The notes: generated by a model not told the origin, from the letters alone. DNA of 64,000 nt from Marinobacter sp. X15-166B (GCF_001752365.1 NZ_MEIY01000001.1:1251044-1315043); one strand, 5' to 3'. Positions 48,493 to 58,200 are shown, counted from the first letter of the stretch. Program-made: numbers and translations.

Positions 48493-49239
48493 TCAGAGTC
48501 CATATTTGGTTCCGATCGCGTCGTACATGCCAGTTGTTTTTATTGTGTTCAGCGCGCGGTTGAGCGTGTTGACAACGTCGTCTGAAGTTTCCAGACTCAT
48601 GGCCAGGTACAGGTCGACATCATTGAATGAATACACCGGTACCAGTCCTTCTACATTCTGCTGAGCCGCAAAATACGGTCCGGCCAGACCGTCGGATATC
48701 CACAGATCTATCTGCCCCAACTCCAGTCGTTTCGGATTAAGATCGTCGCTTTCCAGAGCCGAGACCGTGTAGCCACGCTCCAGCAGAAATTCGGTCATAA
48801 CATCGTTACGGAACCCGCCGATGGTCTTGCCGCGGGCATCCTCCAGCGTGTCCATGGTGAAGGTGCTGCCCGCAGGCGCAAAAATTGTCCACAGGTTTTG
48901 GGTCAAGGGGCCCACCCACTTGAACTCGGACGCGCGGCTGTCGGTGTAGGTGGTGCAAAATATGCCGTGATTGGCCCGGTTTTTCGCCCGGTTATAGCCA
49001 TAATCCCAGTTGCGCAGCTTCATGGCGTAGTCAAAGCCGGTGTGGGCAAACAGGGCTTTGACCATTTCGGCGCAGATGCCATCGATGGAATCGCGGCCGT
49101 GCTCGTATTCCCGCCCCTGGGTGCTCATGTTGTAGGGCGGAAAATTTTCCGTGTACACGTACAGTTTTTCTGAGGCCACCGCGGCAGCTGGGTTGACGAC
49201 TGTCAGCACGGCCAACAGCAATGGCAAAACAAAACCCAT
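48493..49239 (-). CDS. Periplasmic solute-binding protein (SBP_bac_3), tandem copy 4 (promoter-proximal)
   Basis: 248 residues and the most divergent of the four (K-A-L-F-A-H-T-G-F-D-Y-A-M-K in place of K-A-V-I-E-Q-A-G-I-D-Y-V-M-K, and Q-N-L-W in place of Q-N-E-W). Signal peptide, Y-T-E-N-F-P-P-Y-N-M-S-T-Q and A-I-G-T-K-Y-G-L are kept. AAGGAG precedes ATG 49239. It is the first gene of the array, behind the promoter at 49296-49324, and so probably the oldest or least recently duplicated member. Confidence 0.9.
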   Translation of the reverse strand: MGFVLPLLLAVLTVVNPAAAVASEKLYVYTENFPPYNMSTQGREYEHGRDSIDGICAEMVKALFAHTGFDYAMKLRNWDYGYNRAKNRANHGIFCTTYTDSRASEFKWVGPLTQNLWTIFAPAGSTFTMDTLEDARGKTIGGFRNDVMTEFLLERGYTVSALESDDLNPKRLELGQIDLWISDGLAGPYFAAQQNVEGLVPVYSFNDVDLYLAMSLETSDDVVNTLNRALNTIKTTGMYDAIGTKYGL

Positions 49240-49295
49240 GGAACAACTCCTTGAAAAGACTACTTTTGGCCTGTACCTGGCCAAAGCGTAGTCAG

Positions 49296-49324
49296 ATCAT
49301 TGAGCGAATGCCGCACAAGGTCAA
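49296..49324 (-). promoter_or_regulatory. Candidate σ70 promoter of the binding-protein array
   Basis: Read leftward: TTGACC (49319-49324), 17-base spacer, AATGAT (49296-49301), about 57 bases before copy 4. Five of six and four of six consensus matches with ideal spacing. Confidence 0.6.
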
Positions 49325-49414
49325 TAGTGTTTGCCCCCCAATGGTGTGTTTTTTTGTAAAATCAGGGCCTTGAACCGCTGTGAAACACCCGGCTGCGGAC
49401 CACTGTCCGCGCCG

Positions 49415-51109
49415 TCAGTCGGTATCCGGGAGGTCGGTGACCGCCCCGGTGGAGGCGGAGCTGACGGTGCGCGCGTATTTGGCCAACACCCCCCGCCGAT
49501 ACCGGGGCGGCGGCTGTTGCCAGGCGCGGCGACGGCGCTCCAGCTCCTGATCATCCACCTGGAGCTCGATGCGGTCCGCGACCGCGTCGATCACAATCGG
49601 GTCGCCGTCCTGCACCAGCGCCAACGGGCCGCCGTCGAAGGCTTCCGGGGTGATGTGACCGACCACGAATCCGTGGCTGCCCCCGGAAAAACGACCATCG
49701 GTGATCAACGCCACGTCGTTGCCCAGGCCGCGGCCCATAATGGCCGAGGTGGGCGACAGCATTTCGCGCATCCCGGGACCACCCCGCGGGCCTTCGTAGC
49801 GGATCACCAGCACATCCCCGGCCACCACGGTGCCATCCAGAATCCGCGCCTGCGCCTCCTCTTCCGACCCGAACACCCGGGCGGTGCCGGCGAAGCGGGT
49901 ACCTTCCTTGCCGGTGATTTTGGCAACGGCCCCCTCGGGGGCCAGATTGCCATACAAAATACGCAGGTGGCTTTCGGGTTTGATGGGGTTGTCCAGCGGC
50001 CGGATGATGTCCTGCCCGGCGGCATAAGGTGCCACGCCCGCCAGATTGTCCGCCAGCGTCTGGCCGGTCACGGTCAGACACTCGCCGTGCAGCAGGCCGG
50101 CCTCAAGCAGGGTTTTCATCAACGGCTGGATGCCGCCGATGGCCACCAGTTCGCTCATCATGTAATGACCGCTGGGGCGCAGGTCTGCCAGTACCGGTAC
50201 CCCTTTGCCGAGGCGGGTAAAGTCCTCCAGGGTCAGCGCAACGCCCACCGTATTGGCCATGGCGATCAGATGGAGCACCGCGTTGGTGGAACCGCCGAGG
50301 GCGATCACCAGGGTGATGGCATTTTCAAACGCCGCCCGGGTCATGATGTCGGAGGGTTTGATGTCCTGGGCCAGCAACTCCAGCACCGCCGCACCTGCGG
50401 CCGCACAGTCGGCGCGTTTGTCGTTGGACACGGCATTCTGCGCCGAGCTGCCCGGCAGACTCATGCCCAGAGCCTCGATCGCCGACGCCATGGTGTTGGC
50501 GGTGTACATGCCACCGCAGGCACCGGGGCCGGGGATGGCGGTTTCTTCGATCTGCTTCACTTCAATCAGCGACAGTTCGCCCTTGGCATGGGCGCCGACC
50601 GCCTCGAACACCGAGACAATATCGGTGTGGCCGTCACCGGGCAAAATGGTACCGCCGTAGACGAACACACTGGGGCGGTTCAGGCGGGCCATGCCCATCA
50701 GACAACCGGGCATATTCTTGTCGCAGCCGCCAATGGCCACCAGGCCGTCAAAGCCCTCACAAGCGGCCACGGTTTCAATGGAATCGGCGATCACTTCCCG
50801 GGACACCAGCGAATACTTCATGCCCTCGGTGCCGTTGGCGATGCCGTCGGAAATGGTGATGGTGTTGAATATGACGCCCTTGCCACCGGCCTGATCCGCG
50901 CCCTGACAGGCAACCTCGGCCAATTCATCGATGTGGCTGTTACAGGGTGTGACCTGACTCCAGGTGGAGGCAATACCGACCTGGGGCTTGCGGAAGTCGT
51001 CATCGGTAAAGCCCACCGCCCGCAGCATGGCGCGACCGGCGGACTTGTTGACGCCATCCACCACCGGGGCGGAGTAACGGCGACGGGAATCCTGGGGGGT
51101 ATCACTCAT
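49415..51109 (-). CDS. ilvD: Dihydroxy-acid dehydratase IlvD
   Basis: 564-residue cytoplasmic iron-sulfur enzyme of valine/isoleucine/leucine synthesis that dehydrates 2,3-dihydroxy-acids to 2-oxo-acids. Cluster-ligand cysteines are Cys56 (P-C-N-S-H), Cys129 (G-G-C-D-K-N-M-P-G-C) and Cys198 (G-A-C-G-G-M-Y). The C-terminal S-G-G-S-H-G-F-V-V-G-H-I-T-P-E-A block is present. ATG 51109 is chosen over one nine codons upstream. Length fits the shorter class of about 560 residues rather than the 616-residue E. coli enzyme. It stands alone. Confidence 0.95.
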   Translation of the reverse strand: MSDTPQDSRRRYSAPVVDGVNKSAGRAMLRAVGFTDDDFRKPQVGIASTWSQVTPCNSHIDELAEVACQGADQAGGKGVIFNTITISDGIANGTEGMKYSLVSREVIADSIETVAACEGFDGLVAIGGCDKNMPGCLMGMARLNRPSVFVYGGTILPGDGHTDIVSVFEAVGAHAKGELSLIEVKQIEETAIPGPGACGGMYTANTMASAIEALGMSLPGSSAQNAVSNDKRADCAAAGAAVLELLAQDIKPSDIMTRAAFENAITLVIALGGSTNAVLHLIAMANTVGVALTLEDFTRLGKGVPVLADLRPSGHYMMSELVAIGGIQPLMKTLLEAGLLHGECLTVTGQTLADNLAGVAPYAAGQDIIRPLDNPIKPESHLRILYGNLAPEGAVAKITGKEGTRFAGTARVFGSEEEAQARILDGTVVAGDVLVIRYEGPRGGPGMREMLSPTSAIMGRGLGNDVALITDGRFSGGSHGFVVGHITPEAFDGGPLALVQDGDPIVIDAVADRIELQVDDQELERRRRAWQQPPPRYRRGVLAKYARTVSSASTGAVTDLPDTD

Positions 51110-51164
51110 GGCGCATACTCCTTGATCAGTGTTCAAAGAGTATAGCGCCAGAGTGGCGCAAGGT

Positions 51165-53279
51165 TCAGAAGGTCAGATTGGCCGACAGCCAGAGCCGGCG
51201 GCCTTCTTCCGGGTTGGCGTAACGGTTGCCATACAGCGTGCCGTTTTCATAGGCCTGATAATCAATGAAGTCCTTGTCCAGCAGGTTGTAGATCGCAGCG
51301 CTGAACGCCAGGTTTTGCGTAGCCTGCAGGCGCCCCCCCAGATGCACCAGGGTGAACGCCTTGAAATCTCCCAGGTCGTGGTACGAAGGCGCCCCACGGA
51401 CACGGTCACGGGCCCGGTAACGCTCGCTCTCGTACTCCGCTTTCAGAAAAGCCGACCAGCGCACGGACGGCGTCCAGTTCAGCGAGACATTCGCCATGTG
51501 CGCGGGCGTATCGGTCAGCGGCTGCCCTTTGTTTTCTCCGGACTGCTGCTCGCTGTCGGTGTAGGTGTAGTTCATGCCCAGACGCCAGTGCCGGGCCACC
51601 GGCACCATGCCGTGCAACTCCACGCCCCGGGTGATCGCATCGTCAATATTCAACTTTTGCGCGAAGGTATTCGCCTTGGGCCAGTCGCCCTTGTCGACAC
51701 AACCGGGACGATTGGGGGCGTCTGCAAACCGGCAGTTCAACAGATCCGGACCGTTGGCAATCTTATCGGTAAAGTCATTATAGAAAACGGTGGCACCCAC
51801 CCGAAACACGCCCGGCTTGTCGTATATCAGGGCCAGCTCGGTGGACGTGCTCTTCTCCGGCTGCAGCGCCGGGTTGCCAAACATGGGGATGGTGCCCTGA
51901 CCGGTAAAGCCGACGATTCCGGGTGCCAGCTGTTCCAGACCCGGGGTTTTATAGCCTCGACTGACGCCCCCTTTGATCGTCAGCTCCGGGGTGGAATTCC
52001 AGACCAGATAGGCACGGGGGCTGAACTGGCCGCCAAAGGCATCATGATGGTCGTATCGCCCTCCCAGGGTCAGGGCAAGATCTTCGGCAACAAACCATTC
52101 GTCCTCCACAAACAGCGCCTGGGTTTTCTGTTTGAATTCCTCACTGGCCACACCATCGGTCATGCTGGCCTCGAACCACTGACCACCCACAGTCACCATA
52201 TGGTTATCCACGGGCATCACCAGCTTGCTGTCGATCACCCGGTTCTCGGCCAGCAATTCTCTGTCGGAACCGGCCGTTTTCCCGGGTACGCCTTTTGGAA
52301 TCAGCCGGCCACTGGTTTCGGTGATATTCCTCATGACGGAGGTTTCCAGTGTGCCAATGGCCAACCGACCGGTGTGCCCCACGGCAATCTGGTCACGGTC
52401 AAACGCCAGCTCGGGACCATAACCCTTGACCCCGAGCGTCCCCAGCTGGCCTTCTGAGTTATCGTAATCCTGGCGACTGCTTTCAATATCCAGCCAGAAA
52501 TCGTTGGACTCTCCGGGGGTGACCGTCAAGCGACCGCCCACGGTGTATTGCTCCGACTCGACCGGGCTGGGTCCCCGGGTACTGATCGTCATCGGGTCAC
52601 CATTCAGATCCAGGTATTCCAGCGCGGATTCGTCGCGTTCAAACCATCGCCCGCGCAACTGCAAGCCGATCAGGTTGTCCACCAGAGGCCCCGTGGTGTA
52701 GGCGCTGTAGGCGCGGCTGTCACCGTAATCGCGGTCTTCATTGAACGTGGTTTCCGCGGTTAACGAGGACGTCCACTGTGGACTGACCTTACGGGTGATA
52801 ATGTTGATGACGCCACCCATGGCATCGGAGCCGTAGAGCGTCGACATGGGGCCGCGCACGACTTCGATGCGCTCAATCGCGGCCGGTGGTGGCAGGAAAC
52901 TGGTCGCACTCTGGCCAAAGCCGTTGGGCGTGACATTGCCGGCGGTATTCTGACGGCGACCGTCAATCAGAATCAGGGTGTATTCAGCTGGCATGCCCCG
53001 CATGCGGATATCAAACCCGCCGGTTTTACCGGCTTTTCCACTGACATCCACGCCTTCGACGTCACTGAGGATATCGGTGAGCGTAAAGGCTTGCTTGCTG
53101 CGGATCTCTTCGCCGCTAATTACGGTGATACTGGCCGGTGCTGCGGCCTGGGTCTGGGCAAACCCCGACGCCGTCACCACCAGCTCATCCAGCTCCACCG
53201 GCTGCGCCGTGGCAACCCCCATTTGCCCAATACTGCCAAACATCACCGCGGTGGCCAGCAGTCCTGATCTGGTCGACAT
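51165..53279 (-). CDS. TonB-dependent outer-membrane receptor (siderophore/iron type)
   Basis: 704-residue outer-membrane β-barrel transporter. A signal peptide (T-R-S-G-L-L-A-T-A-V-M-F to A-T-A-Q) is followed by the TonB box D-E-L-V-V-T-A, a plug domain (L-T-D-I-L-S-D-V-E-G-V-D-V ... V-R-G-P-M-S-T-L-Y-G-S-D-A-M-G-G-V-I-N) and the barrel ending L-W-L-S-A-N-L-T-F. The plug resembles FepA/CirA-group catecholate receptors; the ligand is not certain. GGAG lies six bases before ATG 53279. A Fur-like box is 44 bases upstream. Confidence 0.92.
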   Translation of the reverse strand: MSTRSGLLATAVMFGSIGQMGVATAQPVELDELVVTASGFAQTQAAAPASITVISGEEIRSKQAFTLTDILSDVEGVDVSGKAGKTGGFDIRMRGMPAEYTLILIDGRRQNTAGNVTPNGFGQSATSFLPPPAAIERIEVVRGPMSTLYGSDAMGGVINIITRKVSPQWTSSLTAETTFNEDRDYGDSRAYSAYTTGPLVDNLIGLQLRGRWFERDESALEYLDLNGDPMTISTRGPSPVESEQYTVGGRLTVTPGESNDFWLDIESSRQDYDNSEGQLGTLGVKGYGPELAFDRDQIAVGHTGRLAIGTLETSVMRNITETSGRLIPKGVPGKTAGSDRELLAENRVIDSKLVMPVDNHMVTVGGQWFEASMTDGVASEEFKQKTQALFVEDEWFVAEDLALTLGGRYDHHDAFGGQFSPRAYLVWNSTPELTIKGGVSRGYKTPGLEQLAPGIVGFTGQGTIPMFGNPALQPEKSTSTELALIYDKPGVFRVGATVFYNDFTDKIANGPDLLNCRFADAPNRPGCVDKGDWPKANTFAQKLNIDDAITRGVELHGMVPVARHWRLGMNYTYTDSEQQSGENKGQPLTDTPAHMANVSLNWTPSVRWSAFLKAEYESERYRARDRVRGAPSYHDLGDFKAFTLVHLGGRLQATQNLAFSAAIYNLLDKDFIDYQAYENGTLYGNRYANPEEGRRLWLSANLTF

Positions 53280-53322
53280 TCCCAACTCCTTCGTTGTGAC
53301 ACAAGTGAAACGAGGCGAGAAT

Positions 53323-53341
53323 GATATAGATTCGCATTTGC
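53323..53341 (-). promoter_or_regulatory. Fur-like box upstream of the TonB receptor
   Basis: Read leftward the 19-mer GCAAATGCGAATCTATATC matches the classical Fur consensus GATAATGATAATCATTATC at 13 of 19 positions. It lies just upstream of the receptor, consistent with iron-controlled repression. Confidence 0.7.
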
Positions 53342-53404
53342 AAATGAAAGTAATTTAAGCTCTGCGATGGTGCATGCCCAAAAGGGATGGCGCTAGTTGT
53401 TCAT

Positions 53405-55210
53405 TCAGTCTGTCTGGTCACGGAACTGCAGCGCCGCCAGGCGCCGATACAGACTGTTTTCCTGCATCAGCTGGTCATGGTGGCCGACCGCCAGCAAGCG
53501 CCCACGATCCAGCACTGCAATGCGATCGGCGTGGCGGACCGTGGCCAGACGGTGGGCAATCACCAGGGTGGTGCGGCCCGCAGTCAGTGCCGGCATGGCC
53601 TGTTGAATCAGGTGTTCACTCTGGGCGTCCAGCGCGCTGGTGGCCTCATCCAGCAGCAGAATCGGTGCGTCCACCAACAACGCCCGGGCGATGGCCAGGC
53701 GCTGCTGCTGACCACCGGACAAGCCCTGGCCAGCGTCCCCCAGGCGGGTGTGGTAGCCTTCCGGCAAAGTGGCGATAAATTCGTGGGCGTGGGCCACCCG
53801 GGCGGCCTGTTCCACTTCTGCCAGACTGGCTTCGGGACGACCGTAACGGATGTTGTCGGCCACCGTGCCGTGGAACAGCGCCGGGTTCTGCGGCACCAGC
53901 GCGAAACAGCTGCGCAGGGCCTGCAGGGACATCTCACGGGTGTCGATGCCGTCGAGGCGAATACTGCCGCTGTCGAGTTCATAAAAATTCAACAGCAGAT
54001 CGAACAGCGTGGATTTGCCGGCCCCCGACGGCCCCACCAACGCCAGGGTCTCCCCGGCCCGCACATGCAGGCAGATATCCGCCAGCGCCGGCTGGCCGCG
54101 GCGGCCCGGATAGCGGAAGGTCAGATTGTCCAGTTGGATCTCGCCCCGCACCGGCGCGGGAAACTGATCCAGTGCGGTGGCCGGGCGCTGGAATTCGGGC
54201 TGGGTCTGCAACAACTCAAACAGTCGCGCGGCTGAACCCGCGGCCCGTTGCAACTCGCCGATCACTTCGCTGATGGCACCGGCTGCCACGCCCACCAGCA
54301 GGCTGTAGAACAAAAAGGCCGCCAGCTCACCGGGGCTGATGCGGCCGTGAATGACATCCAGCCCGCCCACCCAGATCACCACCCCGATGGCGCCCATCAC
54401 CAAGGTGATCGCCAGGGTGCTCAGCCAGGCCCGCTGGCGGATGCGGGCGTGGGCCGTGTCGAAGGCACTCTCGGACACCCGGTCGAAATAAGTCCGGTCG
54501 TGGGCCTGATGGTTGAAAGCCTGCAGGGTTTTTATCTGGGTCAGATTTTCGCCCACGTAACTGCCCACGTCAGCGACCCGATCCTGGCTCAGGCGGGATA
54601 ACTGGCGCACCCGCCGGCCGAAAATCAGGATGGGCAGGATCACCACCGGAAACCCCAGCACAATGATGCTGGCCAACCGTGCGTTGGTGACAAACAGCAA
54701 CACCAACCCGCCCACCAGCATCAGCGCGTTGCGCAAGGCAATGGACACTGACGAACCAATCACCGATTGCAACACCGTGGTGTCGGCGGTGAAACGTGAC
54801 TGTATTTCCAGGGCCCGGTTGTGTTCGAAGAACCCCGGGGGCAGATCGATCAGATGGTTGAACACCCGTTTGCGGATGTCCGCCACCACCCTTTCGCCAA
54901 TCCAGGACACCAGATAAAAGCGCGCAAAGGTGCCCAGCGCCAGTCCCAGCACCAGGACAAAAAACACACCGACCGCCCGCGCCAGCTCCACGGGGGATTC
55001 GGTGGCCAGCCCCTGATCCACCAGGATACGCAACCCTTGCCCTAGCCCCAAAGTGAGCCCTGCGGTACACACCAGCGCCACCAGCGCGCTGGCCACAGCC
55101 TTGCGATAGGGGTGGAGAAATGCCCTGACCAGCGTGCACGCCTGACGGTAACGGGTGTTGATAATATGCCTCCTGAATCGCAACCTGGTGGACCCTTCAG
55201 TGCCCATCAT
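53405..55210 (-). CDS. ABC exporter, MsbA-like half-transporter
   Basis: 601-residue half-transporter with a six-helix membrane domain (residues about 30-310) and a C-terminal ATPase domain (about 345-590). Walker A G-P-S-G-A-G-K-S-T, signature L-S-G-G-Q-Q-Q-R and Walker B I-L-L-L-D-E-A are intact, and the H-loop follows (I-A-H-R-L-A-T-V). The membrane part resembles lipid/drug exporters of the MsbA-BmrA group rather than peptide or heavy-metal exporters. The start is uncertain between 55210 and 55207, without a clear ribosome site. The gene stands alone and diverges from the urea transporter at the window's main strand switch. Confidence 0.88.
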   Translation of the reverse strand: MMGTEGSTRLRFRRHIINTRYRQACTLVRAFLHPYRKAVASALVALVCTAGLTLGLGQGLRILVDQGLATESPVELARAVGVFFVLVLGLALGTFARFYLVSWIGERVVADIRKRVFNHLIDLPPGFFEHNRALEIQSRFTADTTVLQSVIGSSVSIALRNALMLVGGLVLLFVTNARLASIIVLGFPVVILPILIFGRRVRQLSRLSQDRVADVGSYVGENLTQIKTLQAFNHQAHDRTYFDRVSESAFDTAHARIRQRAWLSTLAITLVMGAIGVVIWVGGLDVIHGRISPGELAAFLFYSLLVGVAAGAISEVIGELQRAAGSAARLFELLQTQPEFQRPATALDQFPAPVRGEIQLDNLTFRYPGRRGQPALADICLHVRAGETLALVGPSGAGKSTLFDLLLNFYELDSGSIRLDGIDTREMSLQALRSCFALVPQNPALFHGTVADNIRYGRPEASLAEVEQAARVAHAHEFIATLPEGYHTRLGDAGQGLSGGQQQRLAIARALLVDAPILLLDEATSALDAQSEHLIQQAMPALTAGRTTLVIAHRLATVRHADRIAVLDRGRLLAVGHHDQLMQENSLYRRLAALQFRDQTD

Positions 55211-55410
55211 ACGCCGGGTTGCCGACCGGCGACGAAGAATCCTGCGCGCTCTGCCCCCGGGGGTGTCGGTGGTGCCAATGGGGAGGTTTATGGTACTTTT
55301 TCGCCGGCCCGGACGCTGAAGATCTGAATCTGTGGCAACAGGGTGAACGCAAGACCATCGCCAATCAATAACCCCTGGCTATTGTGGCAACAGCTCCGGA
55401 GACCAATCAA

Positions 55411-56385
55411 ATGCAATGGGCCATGAAACTGGATGCGGTCACGCCCTACCCGCTGAGAGTCCTTTTCCGAGGGGTTGGCCAGGTGTTTTTTTGCGGCAAC
55501 GCGGTCACCGGCCTGATTTTTCTACTCGCGATCTATCTCGGCGATTTCACCGCCGGGTTGGCGGCGACGGTCGGGGTGGTCACTGGCACGCTGACCGCAC
55601 GCCTGCTGGGTTTTGACGCAGACGACATTGACGCCGGTGTGTATGGTTTTAATGGCGCGCTGGTGGGGCCCTGCCTGTTTCTGGTGGTGGAAAACACCCC
55701 GCAACTCTGGCTGTACGTGGTGCTCGCTTCCTGCCTGTCCAGCGTGGTGCTGGCCGCTTTGTTACGCATTCTGACGCGTTACCGCATTCCGCCATCCACC
55801 GCGCCCTTTGCCCTGACCTGCTGGATGTTCATCGCCGCACTCTATTCCTTTGATCATTTTTCACGCAGTCCGGTGTTACCCACCGCGCAGATCCCCGCCG
55901 CCATCGCCAGCGCTCACGTGGCCGATGAAGCCATGCTGGCAGAGCCTGAAAAATGGTACCTCGCCTTGTCCAGAGGGGTATCCGGGGTCATGCTGGCCAA
56001 CAACGTGCTCGTCGGCAGCTTGTTGTTGGTGGGCATCGCCATCGCTTCCTGGCGCGGAGCATTTATGGCACTGTGTGGGGCGCTGGTGGGTTTCGTGGTT
56101 CCGATATTGCTGGGGGCCCGTGAGACCCCCATTGAATTGGGGTTGTACGCCTTCAATCCGGTGCTCACCATGATGGCCATTGGCTGGGTGTTTCTTAAAC
56201 CCACCCACGGGACGGTGGTGTTAGCGCTGCTGGCGGGCATACTGACGGTGATCTGCCAGGCCGCTCTGGCCACCTTCCTCAGACCCATCGGTCTGCCCAC
56301 GCTCACCTTCCCCTACGTATTGGTGATGTGGGTGTTTCTGTGCGCCGCAGGAACGTCCAAATACTGGGCTGCCGATCAATCTTAA
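55411..56385 (+). CDS. Urea transporter (UT family)
   Basis: 324-residue inner-membrane channel of the UT family, passive urea permeation. Two-fold repeats are visible, each with the L-x-P-x-x-T/W-type selectivity segments (A-V-T-G-L-I-F-L-L-A-I-Y-L ... and the matching second half A-N-N-V-L-V-G-S-L-L-L-V-G-I). ATG 55411 has GGAG nine bases upstream and is preferred to GTG 55384. No urease, urea carboxylase or amidohydrolase is in the window, so urea's fate must be encoded elsewhere. It precedes the Atm1-like gene by 21 bases. Confidence 0.85.
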   Translation: MQWAMKLDAVTPYPLRVLFRGVGQVFFCGNAVTGLIFLLAIYLGDFTAGLAATVGVVTGTLTARLLGFDADDIDAGVYGFNGALVGPCLFLVVENTPQLWLYVVLASCLSSVVLAALLRILTRYRIPPSTAPFALTCWMFIAALYSFDHFSRSPVLPTAQIPAAIASAHVADEAMLAEPEKWYLALSRGVSGVMLANNVLVGSLLLVGIAIASWRGAFMALCGALVGFVVPILLGARETPIELGLYAFNPVLTMMAIGWVFLKPTHGTVVLALLAGILTVICQAALATFLRPIGLPTLTFPYVLVMWVFLCAAGTSKYWAADQS

Positions 56386-56406
56386 TCTGACCTGAAGGGA
56401 CGTTCT

Positions 56407-58200
56407 GTGCGCTCTCACGCCGACAACAGCTACCCCACTCACCACAAACCGGACTGGAAGATCATCGCCGGTCTGTGGCCCTATCTGGCCGCCTACCGGG
56501 GCCGGGTGATGCTGGCGGTGGGCATGCTGGTGTTGGCCAAAGTGGTTACCGTGGCAACGCCCATTGCGCTCAAATACATCGTGGATTACCTGGACCAGCA
56601 GCGCGGCGCCGAGCTGCTGTTGTGGGTGCCGCTGATGCTGGTGTTGGCCTACGGCGCGCTGCGCTTTGGCAGCACCCTGTTCAGCGAACTGCGCGACGCC
56701 ATTTTTGCGCGGGTGGCCGAACGGGCCATGCGGCAGGTGTCACTGCGGGTGTTTCGCCACCTGCACCAGCGGGAACTGGCATTTCACCTGGACCGTAAAA
56801 CCGGTGGCCTGGCGCGGGACATCGAGCGGGGCACCAATGGCATCAGCTTTCTGCTGCGTTTCACCCTGTTCAACATCGTGCCCACGCTGCTGGAAATCGT
56901 ATTGGTGGCGGGGGTCTTGCTGCTGGCCTTCAACGCCAGCTACGTCCTGGCCATCCTGGTGTCGGTGGTGGTGTATGTGGTGTTTTCCATCCGTGTGACC
57001 GAATGGCGCACCGGCTTCGTGCGCGAAGCCAACAACCGGGACAACCAATCCAACGCCCGCGCACTCGACAGCCTGCTGAACTACGAAACCGTCAAATACT
57101 TCAACAATGAACGCTTTGAGGCCGAGCAATACGACCGCGACCTGCAATTGTGGGAACAGGCCCGGCTGAAAAACCGCTTGTCGATGGCGGCCCTGAACAC
57201 CGGGCAGGCCTTTATCATTGGCGCGTCGCTGATCGTCATCATGTCCATGGCGGTGCGCGAGGTCGCTGCCGGACAGATGACTCTGGGGGATTTCACCATG
57301 GTGAACGCCTACCTGATCCAGCTGTTTGTGCCTCTGAACGCCCTCGGCTTCGTGTACCGGGAAATTCGCCAGTCGCTGGTGAACGTGGAGCGGCTGTTCG
57401 CCCTGTTGGCCGAGAAACCGGCCATTGAAGACGCCGATGACGCCACTGCCCTGACCATTACCCGGGGCGAGGTGCGGTTTCGCGAGGTGTGTTTCAGCTA
57501 CCGACCGGAACGGCCCATTCTGCAGGGTGTGAACATCACCATCCCCGCCGGCCACACCCTGGCGGTGGTGGGCGCCAGCGGTGCCGGTAAATCCACGTTG
57601 GCACGGTTACTGTTCCGGTTTTTCGACGTCGATAGCGGCGCGATCACCATCGACGGCCAGGATGTCCGCCAGCTCACCCTGGACAGCCTGCGCGCCGCCA
57701 TTGGCGTGGTGCCCCAGGACACCGTGCTGTTCAACGACACCCTGTACAACAATCTGGCCTACGGCCGCCCCGGCGCCAGCGCAGAAGAGGTGCATCACGC
57801 CGCGCGCCAGGCCCATCTGGACGAATTCATTCGCAGCCTGCCCGAAGGTTATGACACCAAAGTAGGCGAGCGGGGCCTGAAGCTGTCCGGCGGTGAAAAA
57901 CAGCGCGTCGCCATCGCCCGGGTGCTGCTGAAAAACCCGCCCCTGCTGATTCTGGATGAGGCTACCTCCTCACTGGATTCCATTTCCGAACAGGCCATCG
58001 TCGACGCCCTCAACGAGGTCAGCCGACAACGCACCACGTTGGTCATCGCCCACCGTCTGTCCACGGTACGCGATGCGGATACCATTCTGGTGATGGATCA
58101 GGGCCGGATCGTGGAAAGCGGGGGGCACCGCGAGTTGCTCGCCCAGCGGGGCTATTACGCCCGGCTGTGGCTGCAACAGCACAGCGGTGACCATGAATAA
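56407..58200 (+). CDS. ABC exporter of the Atm1/HMT1 family
   Basis: 597-residue half-transporter. The membrane domain (residues about 20-310) carries the Atm1-group features D-I-E-R-G-T-N-G-I-S-F-L-L-R and L-L-N-Y-E-T-V-K-Y-F-N-N-E-R; the ATPase domain has G-A-S-G-A-G-K-S-T, L-S-G-G-E-K-Q-R and L-L-I-L-D-E-A-T-S-S-L-D. Known members export glutathione conjugates of metals or a sulfur compound needed for iron-sulfur assembly. The start is GTG 56407; its end overlaps the FAN1 gene, so transcription is shared. Confidence 0.88.
   Translation: MRSHADNSYPTHHKPDWKIIAGLWPYLAAYRGRVMLAVGMLVLAKVVTVATPIALKYIVDYLDQQRGAELLLWVPLMLVLAYGALRFGSTLFSELRDAIFARVAERAMRQVSLRVFRHLHQRELAFHLDRKTGGLARDIERGTNGISFLLRFTLFNIVPTLLEIVLVAGVLLLAFNASYVLAILVSVVVYVVFSIRVTEWRTGFVREANNRDNQSNARALDSLLNYETVKYFNNERFEAEQYDRDLQLWEQARLKNRLSMAALNTGQAFIIGASLIVIMSMAVREVAAGQMTLGDFTMVNAYLIQLFVPLNALGFVYREIRQSLVNVERLFALLAEKPAIEDADDATALTITRGEVRFREVCFSYRPERPILQGVNITIPAGHTLAVVGASGAGKSTLARLLFRFFDVDSGAITIDGQDVRQLTLDSLRAAIGVVPQDTVLFNDTLYNNLAYGRPGASAEEVHHAARQAHLDEFIRSLPEGYDTKVGERGLKLSGGEKQRVAIARVLLKNPPLLILDEATSSLDSISEQAIVDALNEVSRQRTTLVIAHRLSTVRDADTILVMDQGRIVESGGHRELLAQRGYYARLWLQQHSGDHE

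Noticed and set aside
55211..55410. Replication origin at the main strand switch
   Set aside because: Gene direction flips here, but no TTATCC-type DnaA boxes or A+T-rich unwinding stretch are present, unlike 38.66-38.83 kb.
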